NCBI GenBank assembly: GCA_030789695.1
Contig: CM061134.1
Span: forward strand, 64,035,370 to 64,099,369
From: Scilla litardierei
Taxonomy: Eukaryota; Streptophyta; Magnoliopsida; Asparagales; Asparagaceae
Direction of reading: 5' to 3'
Length of the DNA: 64,000 nucleotides
In this document: positions 18,811-30,260 of the stretch, one piece after another
Layout of the letters: every line of letters starts with the position of its first letter
How positions within the stretch are numbered: the first letter of the stretch is position 1
Notes under the pieces: model-generated
What the model saw: only the letters and a program-made list of their open reading frames with translations
Databases searched by the model: none
What the model was told of the DNA's origin: nothing
Position numbers and translations under genes: made by a program

Positions 18811-20801
18811 TGTTGGATACAATGATATATGACTTATTGTTTGATGATGACAAACATTTGTGATAGATTTGATGTGTGTGTCAAGTGTTTGCAGGAATGG
18901 CAAAGGCATAAATACCCAAAAGATGACTTAGTCAAAGAGATGGAGAAATTGATGTATTCATATCAATTGAACAAGGTCAAAGAGCCATACACTTAACAAA
19001 TAAGACTTGGTCAAATATGCGATGAGATGGAGAGAATCTCTGTGGATTTATTCATATCAATTAGTGTTTATTCAAATCCTATTTGTATTGTATGAGATCA
19101 ATTCAAATCCCTTTCAAATTATCCATCCCCTCATCCAAGGGATTCTCATATTGCCGACCATATCCCTTGCCTTCCCAACAATGTCACGCACGAAAGTGGA
19201 TTCAAATTAGGCCGGCCAATGCAAACGTAAACCCTAGTTATCTCTATTTAAACCAAACATCCAAGGAGAAACAAGAGATGTTGGCCAACAAAATATTTCC
19301 TTGGGAAAAGGTCCACAAGAATTCTAAATAGCCTAAGCTTCCATTGTTGTTCATCCTTATGCAACAAGTCTACAAAGCCTATCAACTATCATCTTCTCAT
19401 CTTGCCTAGCCGCAATCTCCAAGCTTCACAAGTTTCAACCAAGGAGAACCAAGTAGCTTCAAGGCCCAAGATCTAGCAACAAGGTCCTAGGCATCATCAT
19501 CAAAACAAAGTCAACAAAGGCTGCAAGAAATTTCCCCTTAAACATTTCAGTTGCATCAATTGAGTCTGCCGACCGTTTGTTTGGTGTCGCATCTCATTGC
19601 ACTTGCTGACCGAGCAGCTTACCGTGCATCCTCTCCGAGCTGCCATGGAGAGGTAGAGATCAACGACGAACTGCTGCTGAATCTTGCCACTGTGAAAAAT
19701 GTCGAAGGCGATGAAGAGTCCAAGTTGCTGTCAAATTCCATTGCCATCGACAACATCTCAGTGCCAAGCCATCATCTTCAACAAGCTGGCGGTCATCTTC
19801 AACCCAGTGTCATCAACCTGTCAAGTTCGCAACCGTATCCATCGTCCTTCATCTCATCGGAGGTGTATGTCTCGCTGCAGGAGGCGTTCGTCGAGTTATC
19901 TGTCGAGTTCTTCGTTGCCGTCGACTTATTTGCTACCGTCGACTTTTTCGCTGTCGTCGACTTATTCACCGTCGTCAAGTTCTTCGTTGAGTTCCTCACT
20001 GTCGTTGTCTGTCTCGAGGTCTGCCAAAGTCCATCATGCCACTGCCAAAGTTCTTTCATCGTATGACGCTGCCGAAGTCGTCTCCCACGCCAAGAGGTCA
20101 CCGTCAGAGTCGAGGAGGGATCATCGTCAGAGTCGAGGTTGGTCGGTGAAGTTGAAAGCCATGCAAAATCTCTTCAGGCTGCGTACGAAACACATTAGGG
20201 CACGCTGACATGGAGAGCTGTTTTTAGGTTTTGTTGTGCGCACAGATCGAAGTAAATTAAATTTGAACTGGAATTGCTTTGTGCACAGACAGAGTGCTAT
20301 TTGAGGCAGAACTTGATATCCAGGAGTCAGATCAAGACACCGTTTGCGTCAGACTGAAGCTGACACCGTGCTGATTGACAGAGATGACTACGTTACACAC
20401 TGAGCATTTCTAAACTCTATATTTATTATTGTGTAGTGGTAGCAATCTCTGTAGGGGAAACTTTACCAGTTTATTGTGTTTTTGGGGACTTGACGAGTTG
20501 GGGCTCGTCAAGGATGAGAGAATCTCACTAGGTTGGTAGTGTAGAGCATGCAGGAGTGCATACGAGCTAGGTGAGAGTTGATCTCATTGTAGCTGTACCT
20601 TGATTACATATCTATCTAGTAGCTACTTTCGGGGCTGGATTAGATCGTGGGGACGACTAAACCAGGGTACATTTGTGCGTTCTCTGTGAATGCATTTTAT
20701 TTACTGTGCATATGCTTATAACTCCGTGTGATTGTTCATGCGTTGCATGAATATTTTTATCAGACTATTCCCCCCATCTAAGCTACGATCCAGATCCAAT
20801 A
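18811..20801 (+). repeat. SirA 3' LTR, ending in a fusion with Cop1 LTR
   Basis: Starts TGTTGGATAC directly after a polypurine tract and runs about 1.99 kb to GATCCAA near 20800, where the related LTR at 39248-42724 ends ATCCAACA. Similarity between the two is clear at the start (TTTGATGATGACAAAC), and near the end (GGACGACTAAACCAGGGT). At 20802 the text changes to the U5 part of a Cop1-family LTR. A 171-codon open stretch (19551-20066) overlaps degenerate GTCGAC repeats and is unlikely to be a gene. Confidence 0.8.
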
Positions 20802-21325
20802 CTAGGCAATTGGTGGTGACAAGAGAAAGGGCTTTTCTCTCTTCTTGGAAGAGACTTCAACACACAACACACTTGCTCCTTCAAGTTCTACTTCAAGGTA
20901 TATGTGATTATAAGTTTTGATATTTCATTATTTGAGTTCTTTCGATTTTAGTTTTACTCTCGGCTTATTAGAGTGGTTTGCTTGATCCCAAGTTATGGGA
21001 GTTAAGGACATCGATTGTGTTTTGATTTCACTTGTAGGGTTGCTACAAGTGGGTTTAAAGGAAACATCAAGTTAGGGTTCTTACTTGAGTATCCAGATGT
21101 ATCCGGGTGGAAGGGACGTATGATTACTGGGAACAAGTCGGGAGTTGACTTCGGTAATCCGAACACTTGAAAAATACTTTGTGTTAGCATTGTTTCATTT
21201 TGGGTTTATTTATAATTCTGCATTTATTATTGGTTAGGAATTTAAATTGGTATAACTATCGTTTAAATTTTATAAATACTATTCAACCCCCTTCTAGTGT
21301 TTTCCTCATAGCCAGAGTCCTTACA
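20802..21325 (+). repeat. Cop1 5' LTR remnant (3' portion)
   Basis: Aligns to the ends of the solo LTR (40688-41211) and the Cop2 LTR (54047-54571): CTAGGCAATTGGTGGTGACA at the left, CCTCATAGCCAG..GTCCTTACA at the right. No gene. Confidence 0.88.
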
Positions 21326-21327
21326 AT

Positions 21328-21339
21328 TGGTATCAGAGC
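21328..21339 (+). other. Cop1 primer-binding site (tRNA-Met)
   Basis: TGGTATCAGAGC lies 2 nt after the LTR end TTACA. It is the standard initiator tRNA-Met primer site of plant Copia elements and proves that the LTR end at 21325 is a 5' LTR. Confidence 0.92.
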
Positions 21340-21353
21340 AAAGGTTTTTAGCT

Positions 21354-23110
21354 ATGGCATCCAACAACAACGACAGTTCCTCCACATCCTTCGTACAACA
21401 ATCACGATCATGATGGTGCGTCTATCGTCTTCGAAGGACAATCAACGGTTCGTTCTCCGTATTTCAATGGCATGAATTTCGGATATTGGAAGTGCTGGAT
21501 GGAGACGTTTATTAGGAGTGCTTCTCTTTGGAGTACCCTCCATAAGGAATACGTTGAACCCTCCAAAGGGGATTTTAACAAATGGACTCCCTCCGAGACG
21601 TCCGCCGAAGTGAATAATTGCCAAGACAACAAACGCTCTACATTGTGCTTTGGTTCTAGATGAGTTCAATAAGATATGCACATTTATCAAATATCGAACC
21701 ATCTAGTAGTTACCCACGAGGGAACGAACAAGGTAAATTTGTATAAATTATATGTTGCAATACAAAATTTCGATATGTTTCATATGCAGGATAATGAGAA
21801 CATTGCCACAATGTACGGACGCTTCACCGACATCACTAATGATCTTGAAGCTCTTGGACAAATCTACACCCAACAAGAAAAGGTAAGAAAGATAATGATG
21901 GGAATGACCTCAAAATGGGAAAGAATAGGAATCGCCATCGAGGATGTCAATAACATAAAGAATTACACCGTGGTGAATCTCATTGTTACCCTCATGTCTT
22001 ACGTGTAAGAAGGGAGAACTGAATGAAGATTAGAGCAATGATGAACCCAATAGAGGCCAAGAAGAAAGCGTTAGCATTCAAGGCTACTGTTCATCCTCTG
22101 ATAGTGAAGAATCCGAGAACGAAATGGACTTGGAATAAATGGCACACATGGCGAAAAAGTTCCAACGCTTCTTTTGCAAACAGAAATTTCCTTCCAAAAA
22201 TAAATTTGATTCCACTAACAATACCTCGTCTCTTTATTTTAAGTGTAACAAGCCGGGGCACATCAAGAATGATTGCCCAATGCTTAGAAACAAAGAAAAG
22301 TGGAAAGCTCCAAAATACCACAAGTACGACAAATACAAGAAGGACAAGTAGAAAGGACTTGTTGGAACATTCGATGATTCAAGCGGAGATTACTCTAGTG
22401 AATCCGAGGATGAAAAGGGTGAGAGTGCACATATGTGCTTCATGGCCCGAGAAGATCCACTCTTCGATGAGAGTGATAGTGATAACGATGAACCCGATGT
22501 AACCATGGATGAACTCCGTATTGCTAACGAAGAATTATTTTCTAAGTATCAAGCTCTTATGCTTAGATATACTATTTTAAAGAAATCTAATGTTAGCAAA
22601 TCATCCAGGCCATGCATCATCAATAGTGACACCATTGTTGACACACTTACACTTTAGAAAGCCACTTTGGTTTCTCAAAAGGACAACTTGAGAAATGAGG
22701 TGAATTCCATCAAATATCAACTAGATCAAAATTATCCGAAAGATAGTATTGATCTAGCTTCACATAACACACAATTGGGTATTGAGAATGATTCTCTTAA
22801 AACCCATGTACACGAGCTCAAATCACGTGTGTCCACTTTGGATACCAATATTTCTTCTCTTGAGGAGAAATATGAGCTCATGTCCTCCCAAGTTAAGAGA
22901 TTTAACAGAGGAAAAGGGCAATTGGATAAATTACTTGCAAACTAATTTTCGGCCACACATCGTGTTGGACTCGGGTATGTGGAAGCAAATGCATCCAAAT
23001 CTCGCACCTCCTATAGTAGTGTAACTATAGATTTGGTGAGGACATCCTCTGTTGCATCCACTAGTGGTGTCAAAAACACTATTGGTAGCAAACCTACCAA
23101 GAATGCCACC
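21354..23110 (+). pseudogene. Cop1 gag, first part
   Basis: Starts at the ATG 15 nt after the primer site (MASNNNDSSS). After an early frameshift it reads PYFNGMNFGYWKCWMETFI and then LYKLYVAIQNFDMFHMQDN, a DUF4219/UBN2-like Copia gag. A zinc knuckle at about 22235 reads YFKCNKPGHIKNDC, with the first Cys replaced by Tyr. An acidic stretch (DESDSDNDEPDV) and a predicted coiled coil (LRNEVNSIKYQL.., SSLEEKYELMSSQ) follow, as in Sirevirus gag. At least three frame changes and several stops. It is cut at 23110 by Tat1 and resumes near 29444. Confidence 0.8.
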
Positions 23111-23797
23111 TGTTAGTACACGGGTACGAATCCAGCTGGAGTATCTGCGTACCCGACCCATTTGGCTCTGCAACCTGATACCCCTGCTCATAGTGGGGTA
23201 CCGTCGAGTCAAACGAATGGGTCGTCCGACCGTTGAGCTGGCGCTAACATTCAGGGGAAAGTTAGTGGGGTAACATTCAGGGAAAAGTTAATGGGGTCGA
23301 GTAAATGGGCAGCAGTTATCTCGAATTCCAGAGAAGATCGTGCCCGAATAAATGAGGGACAGTTACATACAATCAAGGAGGAATTACCTATAAATAGACC
23401 AAAGGAAGAAGGTAAATGGGTTCCAATTCCAAGGTACGAGTTCTAAAACATAGAACTCTACTTTCTCAGCTGATATTTTTTATATATTGGAGCTTGCACC
23501 AACAGTCCTGAGACGAACCTCTGTGGGTCGATCTCAGATGCACCAAAATCCCTCTCTTCCTTAAGTTCCCATACTAACTTAAGCATCGGAGGGGATTTGG
23601 GTTGGAACCTAGATCCGACCCCCCTAACGTGTCTATGTGGTACAGATCGACGGTCATCATCCAGTGCCGAGGGTCATTATCGAGCTCCCCAGCCTCGAAC
23701 GATAGACACATCTGCTGCTCGAAGATCGATCGAGCATCGCATCATCATCATCCGACCCAGGTTCTACCAACCTAGGTCCCAACCCATCTGTTGATTG
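23111..23797 (+). repeat. Tat1 5' LTR
   Basis: Matches 28758-29443 over its length with more divergence than the Ath1 LTR pair, for example CGATCTCAGATGCACC against CGATCTCAGCTACACC. Similarity fades at about 23797, where the internal deletion begins. Short ORFs here are chance. Confidence 0.82.
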
Positions 23798-25352
23798 GCT
23801 CGAGCCCTAGGGACGAGACTAGTCTAACTACTCAGTGACTCTAGCCTCGTCATCCCCCAACTAAACGGGACCTTCAAGGCCCACGAAGACTCGATGCAGA
23901 GTTACATGCAAGTAACTAAAGAGGGTCTCGCCAAGTTCAAACGCGTGGAAATCCATCATGTGCCAATGTCGAAGAATCATCGAGTCGACGCCTTGTCGAA
24001 GCTTGCATCCTCATCCCCCATAGAACTCAGTCGGACCGTGTATGTACAACGTCTATCCCATCCCAGCGGGTTGGCACAAGAGCTGCTAAACCTCAACCAA
24101 GGGATCACTTGAATGGATCCCACAATCCATTACATAAACATAGGAGAGAAGCCGACCGACCCAGTGGAGGCACGAAAGCTAGAATGGAAGGCCTACCAAT
24201 TTGTCCTGATAGATGGTTCATTATGCAAAAGGCGATGGACCAGGTAAGACATCTTTCCCTACCTTAAATGTTTATCCCTGCAGGAAGCGCACTACGTGAT
24301 CCAAGAGATCCATGAGGGCGATTGTGGAAACCACTACGAGGAAAAATCCATAGCCTTGAAGGCCATGAGCAAGGGTATTTTGGCCAACAATGTTTAAAGA
24401 TTCCGTCGAATACATTCGAAAGTGCTAAACTTGCCAAAAGTGCTCAACGATCAGCTCGGCCCCACCAACTAAACTGATCCCCATCATCAGTCTCGTTCCT
24501 TTCGCCAAGTGGGGACTAGACCTCATTGGTCCATTCAAGCCAGCGAGTGGGCAACAGAAATACCTAATAGTGGTGATCGATTACTTCACAAAGTGGATCT
24601 AGGCAGAACCTCTGTTTCGGATCACCTGGAAGGAAGCTCAAAGCTTTGTCTGGAAGTCCATCTGTTATTTTGGCATTCCACAATCCATAGTGACAGACAA
24701 TAGGACATAGTTTGACAGCGCCGACTTCAGAGACTTCTGCTCGGAGCTGAAGATCAAGTTGCACTTCGCCTCTGTCACTCATCCCCAGTCGAACTGATTG
24801 GCAGACGCAGTCAACAAAAGCACACTTGTACCCCTTCGGAAGAGAATAACTGGGCTCAAAGGGAGTTGTCCGGACGATATCCCCGATATACTATGGTCAT
24901 AAAGAATGACCCACAAAACCTCGACAGGAGAAACACCATTCATGCTGGCCTACGGATGCGAAGCCGTTGTCCCAGTAGTGGTCAATGAGCGACCACTTCA
25001 TCTCCAATACTATGACGAAGAAAGAAACTTAGAAGGCATCGAGCTTAACCTACAACTGGTGGACGAAGTCTATGAATATGCTCTAGTGACCTTCAATGAA
25101 CAAAAAGGATGCATGACCTACTATTTCAACTCAAAGGTCTGTAAACGTAGCTTTCGTGTAGGCAACTTGGTGCTACGTAAGGATGCTCTCACTCTCGAGA
25201 TTCTCAAGCAAGGGAAGCTCGCTGCGAAGTGGGAGGGACCTTACACAGTGATCGATGTACTCGGCCCTGCCACCTACCGACTCGCTACTTTAGATGATAG
25301 AGAACTTCCTCATAATTGGAATGCTGAGCACTTACAAAAGTATTACCAATGA
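23798..25352 (+). pseudogene. Tat1 RNase H end and integrase
   Basis: RNase H C-terminus at about 23850-24110 (MQSYMQVTKEGLAKFKRVEI, NHRVDALSKLASS). Integrase follows: a zinc Cys pair (about 24430), the first Asp in WGLDLIGPF (about 24520), the second in SIVTDN (about 24690). In the expected third position the text reads LADAVNK, so the catalytic Glu appears replaced by Asp. The C-terminal 148 codons (24906-25352) are open: TPFMLAYGCEAVVPVVV through WEGPYTVIDVLGPATYRL to HLQKYYQ, the normal end of Tat integrases. Many stops before 24906. Confidence 0.85.
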
Positions 25353-26165
25353 TTGTACTAACATGGTAAATAATTGAAATCTATCTTCTTATTTTATCTT
25401 ATGACTGTTCATGATGAATACAAAGTCGATCATTTTTTAATATCAATCAAAACGACCTTCTAAACATTGTTGTCAGCCGTCAGCCGAGGGATTTCCCATT
25501 GCCACTGAACGACCCCTATGCTCGTTGACCGTAAGTCGAAGGGGCCTCGCCCCTCGCTACCGAATGACCTTTGTCGTCAGCCGTTATTCGAAGGGACCCT
25601 GCCCTTTGCCAATGAACGACCATTGTCGTTAGCCGTAAGCCGAGGGATTCCCCCTTTCCACTGAACGACCCCCGGTGCTTGTCGGCTGTAAGTCGTAGGG
25701 GCCATTCCCCTCGCCATTGAATGACCCCAGTCGTAAGTTGTAAGCCGAGGGATCCCACTTGCCACTGAATGACCCCTGATGCACGTTGGCTGTAAGTCGA
25801 AGGGGCCTCTCCCCTCGCCACCGAACGACCCCTGGCGTCAGTCGTAAGCCGAGGGATCCCCTCTCATAGCTGAACAACCCACGACACTCGTCGGCCATAT
25901 GTCAAAGGGTCTTTGCCCCTCACTACCCAAGGAAGCATGATTTATGGTTTAAAAGGTTGAGTTCATCGATTGAATCTGCCCAGCTTATCAACAAAAAAAC
26001 TTGCCTAAAGATTTCTATGAAATTTGAAGTTGGTCGTTGAGGGACCATACACACGCATGTATTCAAGTAAAAAGTAATGCGACAGCATACCAAGCTTACA
26101 AAAAAGTTTTCATTTATTTGAATAAAAGAAAATTTACAAGAAGCCTAAACTAAGGCCCGCCAGCC
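25353..26165 (+). other. Tat1 spacer with tandem repeats
   Basis: No gene. From about 25470 to 25925 roughly eight degenerate units of 50-60 bp alternate GTAAGCCGAGGGAT..CC and GTAAGTCGAAGGGGCC forms separated by CCACTGAATGACCCC-like text. Tandem repeats after integrase are common in Tat elements. 25926-26165 is AT-rich and leads into the 3' end of the antisense gene. Confidence 0.8.
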
Positions 26166-26653
26166 TAAAAGGTAGGAGGAGCACTTCCAGACGTAAAGAC
26201 ACTGGTAAAAGTATCCATCGCCTTTGTAAACCTGGCTATAAGCTCTGCCTTCTCCCTCGCAGTGGCCTCCTCGAGCCCAGCGACTTTGGCCTGAAGCTCA
26301 GCTGCCTTCGCCATGCAAGCTTTCGCCCACCTCTCGGAGTCGCAAGCTTTGGCCCGAAGCTCGATCGTTTCCTTTCGAGAGGCGTCGAGCTCTGCCTCGA
26401 GCTAAGACTTCTCTACCTACCACTGAAGCTCGACATATTTGTAGAGGTTCGATAGCGACGAGAGGCTGTCTGTAGCCTCATCAGCTGTCCATTCGGTCGC
26501 CGCTTTATCCATGAGGGCTTTCCACATGGCCTCCTCTGCCTCCTTCGTCCTCATCTCGAGGCCGAACACTTTGCACTCTGTGTCTGCCACCAGTCGACCT
26601 CCTTCGATCAAGTCGACAACTCGATGGCACAACATGGCTATGAGAATAGACAT

Positions 26654-26723
26654 CTGTAAAAAAGGGGGTCTGTCAAAGAACAACTGATTTGGCCGACGAT
26701 AAACAAGGACTCAAGCGACGTAC
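26654..26723 (-). other. Candidate intron in Tat1 antisense gene (second)
   Basis: On -, donor ATCAG|GTACGTCG at 26723 and acceptor TTTTTTACAG|ATGTC at 26654 bound 70 nt with a pyrimidine-rich end. Removal joins FFVRSEYQ to MSILIAML and removes the frame break that splits the two ORFs. Confidence 0.65.
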
Positions 26724-27526
26724 CTGATATTCGCTCCTCACAAAAAAGTTGGCCACACTTTCAAGGTCCAACCTCTGCAAAAGCTCCAGATCCCTAGGGA
26801 GAATCGATTTCTCCACCAATCGAGCAGTCGACCCGAAATCTAGCAAGGTCGACTCCTCCTTTCCAATGGCGAAGGGAGGTAGGTGAAAATCACATTGTAC
26901 CAGCCCAGAGGATCGAGACGAAGGCTGATTAAGCAGTAACGCTCGATCAAACTCTGCAGGGATCAGACCGACCAAAGGAACTGGCGACACAATGTCGCCC
27001 CAGGGCCACTGATTCAGAAGGGATGTCACGGAAGCCTGAGACACCGAAGGAGTCTCCACCACCCGCTGAGGCTCGACAGGAGTGACCCATATGCCCTTTC
27101 CCACAGGATCCTCATCCTCCACTCGCCTCCTCTTTCCAGACTCCTCCCCATGGGAGGGCATCTCTCTCTTCTGACTGACCGCTTCGATCGTTTCAGCAGC
27201 GTCGACAGCGTCGATGTCGACCACCACTTGTGGCTCTGCAACCACAACGGAGGCCAGGGGCACGACAGGCCGCACGGGGGCCTGGATGGAGGCCTCTCTT
27301 AAGGAGGCTCAGGAAGAGGGCCTAGATGTCTGCCAACTCTCCCCGCCCACGGAAGAAGAGATCTGGTTAATTGGGAGAGGAGACCAAGAGCTGGATCCCT
27401 CGATGCGTGCACTCGATCTTTCAGCACAGGTGCCTGACCCTTAGATGCTTCTCTTCTTCTTCCGATGTTCCCTCCAAACTCGGTCCATACTGGAATCACC
27501 GCTCCATCGACCTCCGTTAGTCATAT

Positions 27527-27591
27527 CTGTAGACAACGGATATAATTATCGTGAGTGGCGAGGATAAAGACACAGAGTCAAAATACATTAC
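27527..27591 (-). other. Candidate intron in Tat1 antisense gene (first)
   Basis: On -, donor CCCGG|GTAATG at 27591 and acceptor GTCTACAG|ATATGAC at 27527 bound 65 nt. It follows the conserved-looking peptide TLKALLWSPG. Size and borders are those of short plant introns. Confidence 0.5.
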
Positions 27592-28400
27592 CCGGGCTCC
27601 ACAAAAGGGCCTTCAACGTATGATCGTCCAACAAATACCGGTTGACCTCTCTCTCCTCGGTCAACCCAGAAGGAGCTTCATCACCTCAGCCTCACCCGGT
27701 AACAACCTGGCTCTGACCTCCTCTGACGATAACTAGGACTCTTCTGCAAGCTCGAGAATCAGAGAACTCCAACTATTGAGCAACGGTCCTAGGTCGGAAA
27801 GGACGACAAACACAAAAGTATCCTTCCACCTGGGGTCGAAAATCGAAAGGTCGTATATGAGCCTCGTTCCCGAGCGAGCAGCAATATGGTAACACACTCG
27901 ATGAGGGTTGGATATTATCCTGAAGAGTTACCTGAATAGCCCAAGGGTCGTTCAAACCCCACAGAACTCACACACCTCGATGAAGCCAACTAAGGGAGGA
28001 AAAGCCTGAGGAGCAAGTCTACAGATGGAAATCTCCAAAGAGCACAAAACTTCTACGATGAAGGGGTAAAGGGAGAACCGGAGTCCTAGGCGAAAAGCTT
28101 TAAGATACACCCAGACCTCACTCTTCCGTGGAAAGCACACTCTTGCTAGGCACTCTAACCCTAAAAGGATGACAGAAACAACCTCGTCAGACCTCAGCAG
28201 TCAAATCGAGGGAAAACCTAGGGGCCATATCTAAGATGACTTCAGGAATCTTCAAACTTTGATCCCTCCGACGAATGGAAAGGCCTGGCTCAATCCAAAC
28301 TCCTTGTCCCTTTCCAGGAACTTACTCATATCGAAGGGGCCAGAGGCATGCCACGAGCTCCTCGTAAGTCGGCTCCTTCAGTACGACTAGAGCAAACATA

Positions 28401-28757
28401 CCTGACAAACTTGAAGAGAATCAAAATCGAACAGGGGGAATACCTTAGAAGGAACATGCGATCTTCGGGAAGGCGATGCTAGAAGCAAGCTTTCAAACCT
28501 ATAGACAAAGGTGAAGTAGAAAGATATCTTCTTCTTCCTCGCTTTTCATTTTATATGAAAGATTCCAACCGACTTATGTCCGATGCATGACACGTGTCCA
28601 AAGACAGCCATGAGAAACGGCTGAGATCACTCCAAAGGCAAAAAGGTTTTGGCGACACAAATCAAATCAAATATTTCGAAAACCGTGCGCATTTAAGGAG
28701 ATTACTCATCATTCAGTCTCAACAACGAGATTTCTTAGGCACGAATGATGGGGCCAT
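28401..28757 (-). promoter_or_regulatory. Possible antisense promoter of Tat1 aORF
   Basis: No coding seen between the aORF and the 3' LTR. On - a TATAAAAT lies opposite 28548-28555, followed by a purine-rich leader (GAAAAGCGAGGAAGAAGAAG). This is where an antisense promoter would be expected. The last bases on +, GATGGGGCCAT to 28757, serve as PPT for the sense element. Confidence 0.4.
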
Positions 28758-29443
28758 TGTTAGTACACGGGTATGAATCAAGCTAAAGTATCCACGTACC
28801 TGACCCATTTGGCATCCGCAACCTGATACCCCCTGCTCTTAGCAGGGTGCCGCTGAGTCAGACGAATGGTTCGTCCGACCGTTGGGCTAGCACAAACATT
28901 CAGGGAAAAGTTAATGTGGCCGAGTAAATGGGTAGTCGTTATCTTGAATCCCGAAGAAGATCGTGCATTAATCAATGAGGGACAGTTACACACAATCAAG
29001 GAGGAATTACCAATAAATAGACCAAAGGATGAAGGTAAATGGGTTCCAATTCCAAGCTACGAGTTCTAAGACATATAAATTTACTTTCTCAGCTGATATT
29101 TCTTCTATATTCAAGCTTGCACTACCAGTCCTGAGTCGAACCTCTGTGGGTCGATCTCAGCTACACCAAGATCCATATCTTCATTAAGTTTCCATACTAA
29201 CTTAAGCATCGGAGGGGATTTGGGTCGGAACCCAGATCCGACCCTCCTAACGTGTCCCTGTGGTGCAGATCGACGGTTATCATCCAGTGTCGAGTGTCGT
29301 TATCGAGCTCACCAGTCTTGAATGATCGATGCATCTGCTACTCGAAGGTCGACCGAGCACTGCATCATCATTAACCACCATCATCCGACCCAGGTCCTAC
29401 CAACCTAGGGTCCTAACCCGTCTGCTGACGAGGCTCCGACTCA
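28758..29443 (+). repeat. Tat1 3' LTR
   Basis: Begins TGTTAGTACACGGGTATG after the PPT-like tract and ends about 29443 (CCGACTCA), after which Cop1 gag resumes. The end is inferred from a CA terminus and an imperfect target duplication. Confidence 0.75.
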
Positions 29444-30260
29444 GCACGAAAAGTATGTCAGCTTAACAACTGTCTCAGTCAATTTTGGCCTTAACACCAT
29501 CACTTCACAATCTCCTTCTTTTGGCAAGAAACCCACTAAGGGTGGAAACCAAAAGAAAGGTCATGCATATATGTACACCAACTCTCATACACGTAGAAAA
29601 TCTTCTACTTCACATATGGACACGAATGACACATTTTATGCTTCACACCCATTGACACGTATAAACCCACAAATGAGAAATACTCATGCATGTGCTCCTA
29701 CACATTCAAAAGTTCATACAGATCATCCTTCCATGTATGCTCATCCATCTCATCTTATGCATGCTCCATATGTTGCATATAATATGCATGCTCCTAATTT
29801 TGCATATAACCCATATATATCTCATGCTTATCCACCTCCATCTTCATATGCTAGATCTCATGCTCCTAGGAAGCACGCACCAAATAGAACTCAACCAAAT
29901 GTGCATGCAACTAGGAAAAGGACACCCAAAACATACACAATTTGGGGTCCTGAGAGCACCAGCATAAATGATAGGAATGCTTATGTTAACTCCTATTTTA
30001 ACGATGTGATAAATAGTGGTAATTATGTTGGGAAGCGAAAGTCCACTTTGACTTGGCTTCTAAAGGGCTAATCCCCTTAGACCCAACAACGATGGGGTAC
30101 CATTAGCTTATGGTATATTATGTAGGTACCCACAAACAAGAAAGAGAGCAATAAAAGTTATATTGGCTCTAAAAAGAAAGGATGTATACTCGATAGTGGA
30201 TGCTCCAAACACATGACGTGAGATCCCATATTGCTCTCCAAAGTGATTAGCATCAAGGAT
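29444..30260 (+). pseudogene. Cop1 gag remainder and protease
   Basis: After Tat1 the frame gives SFGKKPTKGGNQKKGHAYMY and a His/Pro/Tyr-rich stretch (HPSHLMHAPYVAYNMHAP) to about 30071, then a stop. Protease follows at about 30185 with ILDSGCSKHMT, the usual Copia DSG(C/A)S context. Stops flank it, and the frame changes into the next ORF. Confidence 0.75.

Larger units (their letters stand above)
26166..28400 (-). pseudogene. Tat1 antisense gene (aORF), apparently spliced, Transposase_28-like
   Basis: Read on -. The upstream exon (about 28400-27592) contains EVWVYLKAFRLGLRFSLYPF and IVEVLCSLEISICRLAPQAF, resembling from memory the plant 'putative gypsy type transposon' (Transposase_28) domain, and ends YLLDDHTLKALLWSPG at a GT donor. 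A middle exon (27526-26724) includes LLNQWPWGDIVSPVPLVGL and LLQRLDLESVANFFVRSEYQ. After a second intron comes MSILIAMLCHRVVDLIEGG, then a Glu/Lys/Ala coiled coil ending at TSGSAPPTF about 26166, with one TAG. Tat elements are known to carry antisense ORFs here; the function is unknown. In-frame stops mark this copy as decayed. The start codon is not fixed. Confidence 0.65.
23111..29443 (+). mobile_element. Tat1: deleted Tat-type Ty3/Gypsy element with antisense gene
   Basis: Two LTRs of about 690 bp start alike (TGTTAGTACACGGGTA) at 23111 and 28758. Between them lie the end of RNase H, integrase, a tandem-repeat region, an antisense gene and a PPT-like GATGGGGCCAT. Everything from the primer site through gag, protease and RT is gone. 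The RNase H end (MSKNHRVDALSKLASS), integrase style and an antisense ORF before the 3' LTR fit the Tat lineage (Retand/RIRE2-like). The 5-bp flanks (CCACC, GCACG) are only 3/5 alike, so the exact right end is uncertain. Confidence 0.8.

Noticed and set aside
19551..20208. Overlapping 169-171 codon ORFs in the SirA LTR
   Set aside because: They lie within an LTR over degenerate GTCGAC repeats; the matching SirB LTR has no such frame.
25516..25898. Minus-strand ORFs of 62-101 codons with repeated peptides
   Set aside because: They are translations of the Tat1 tandem repeat.
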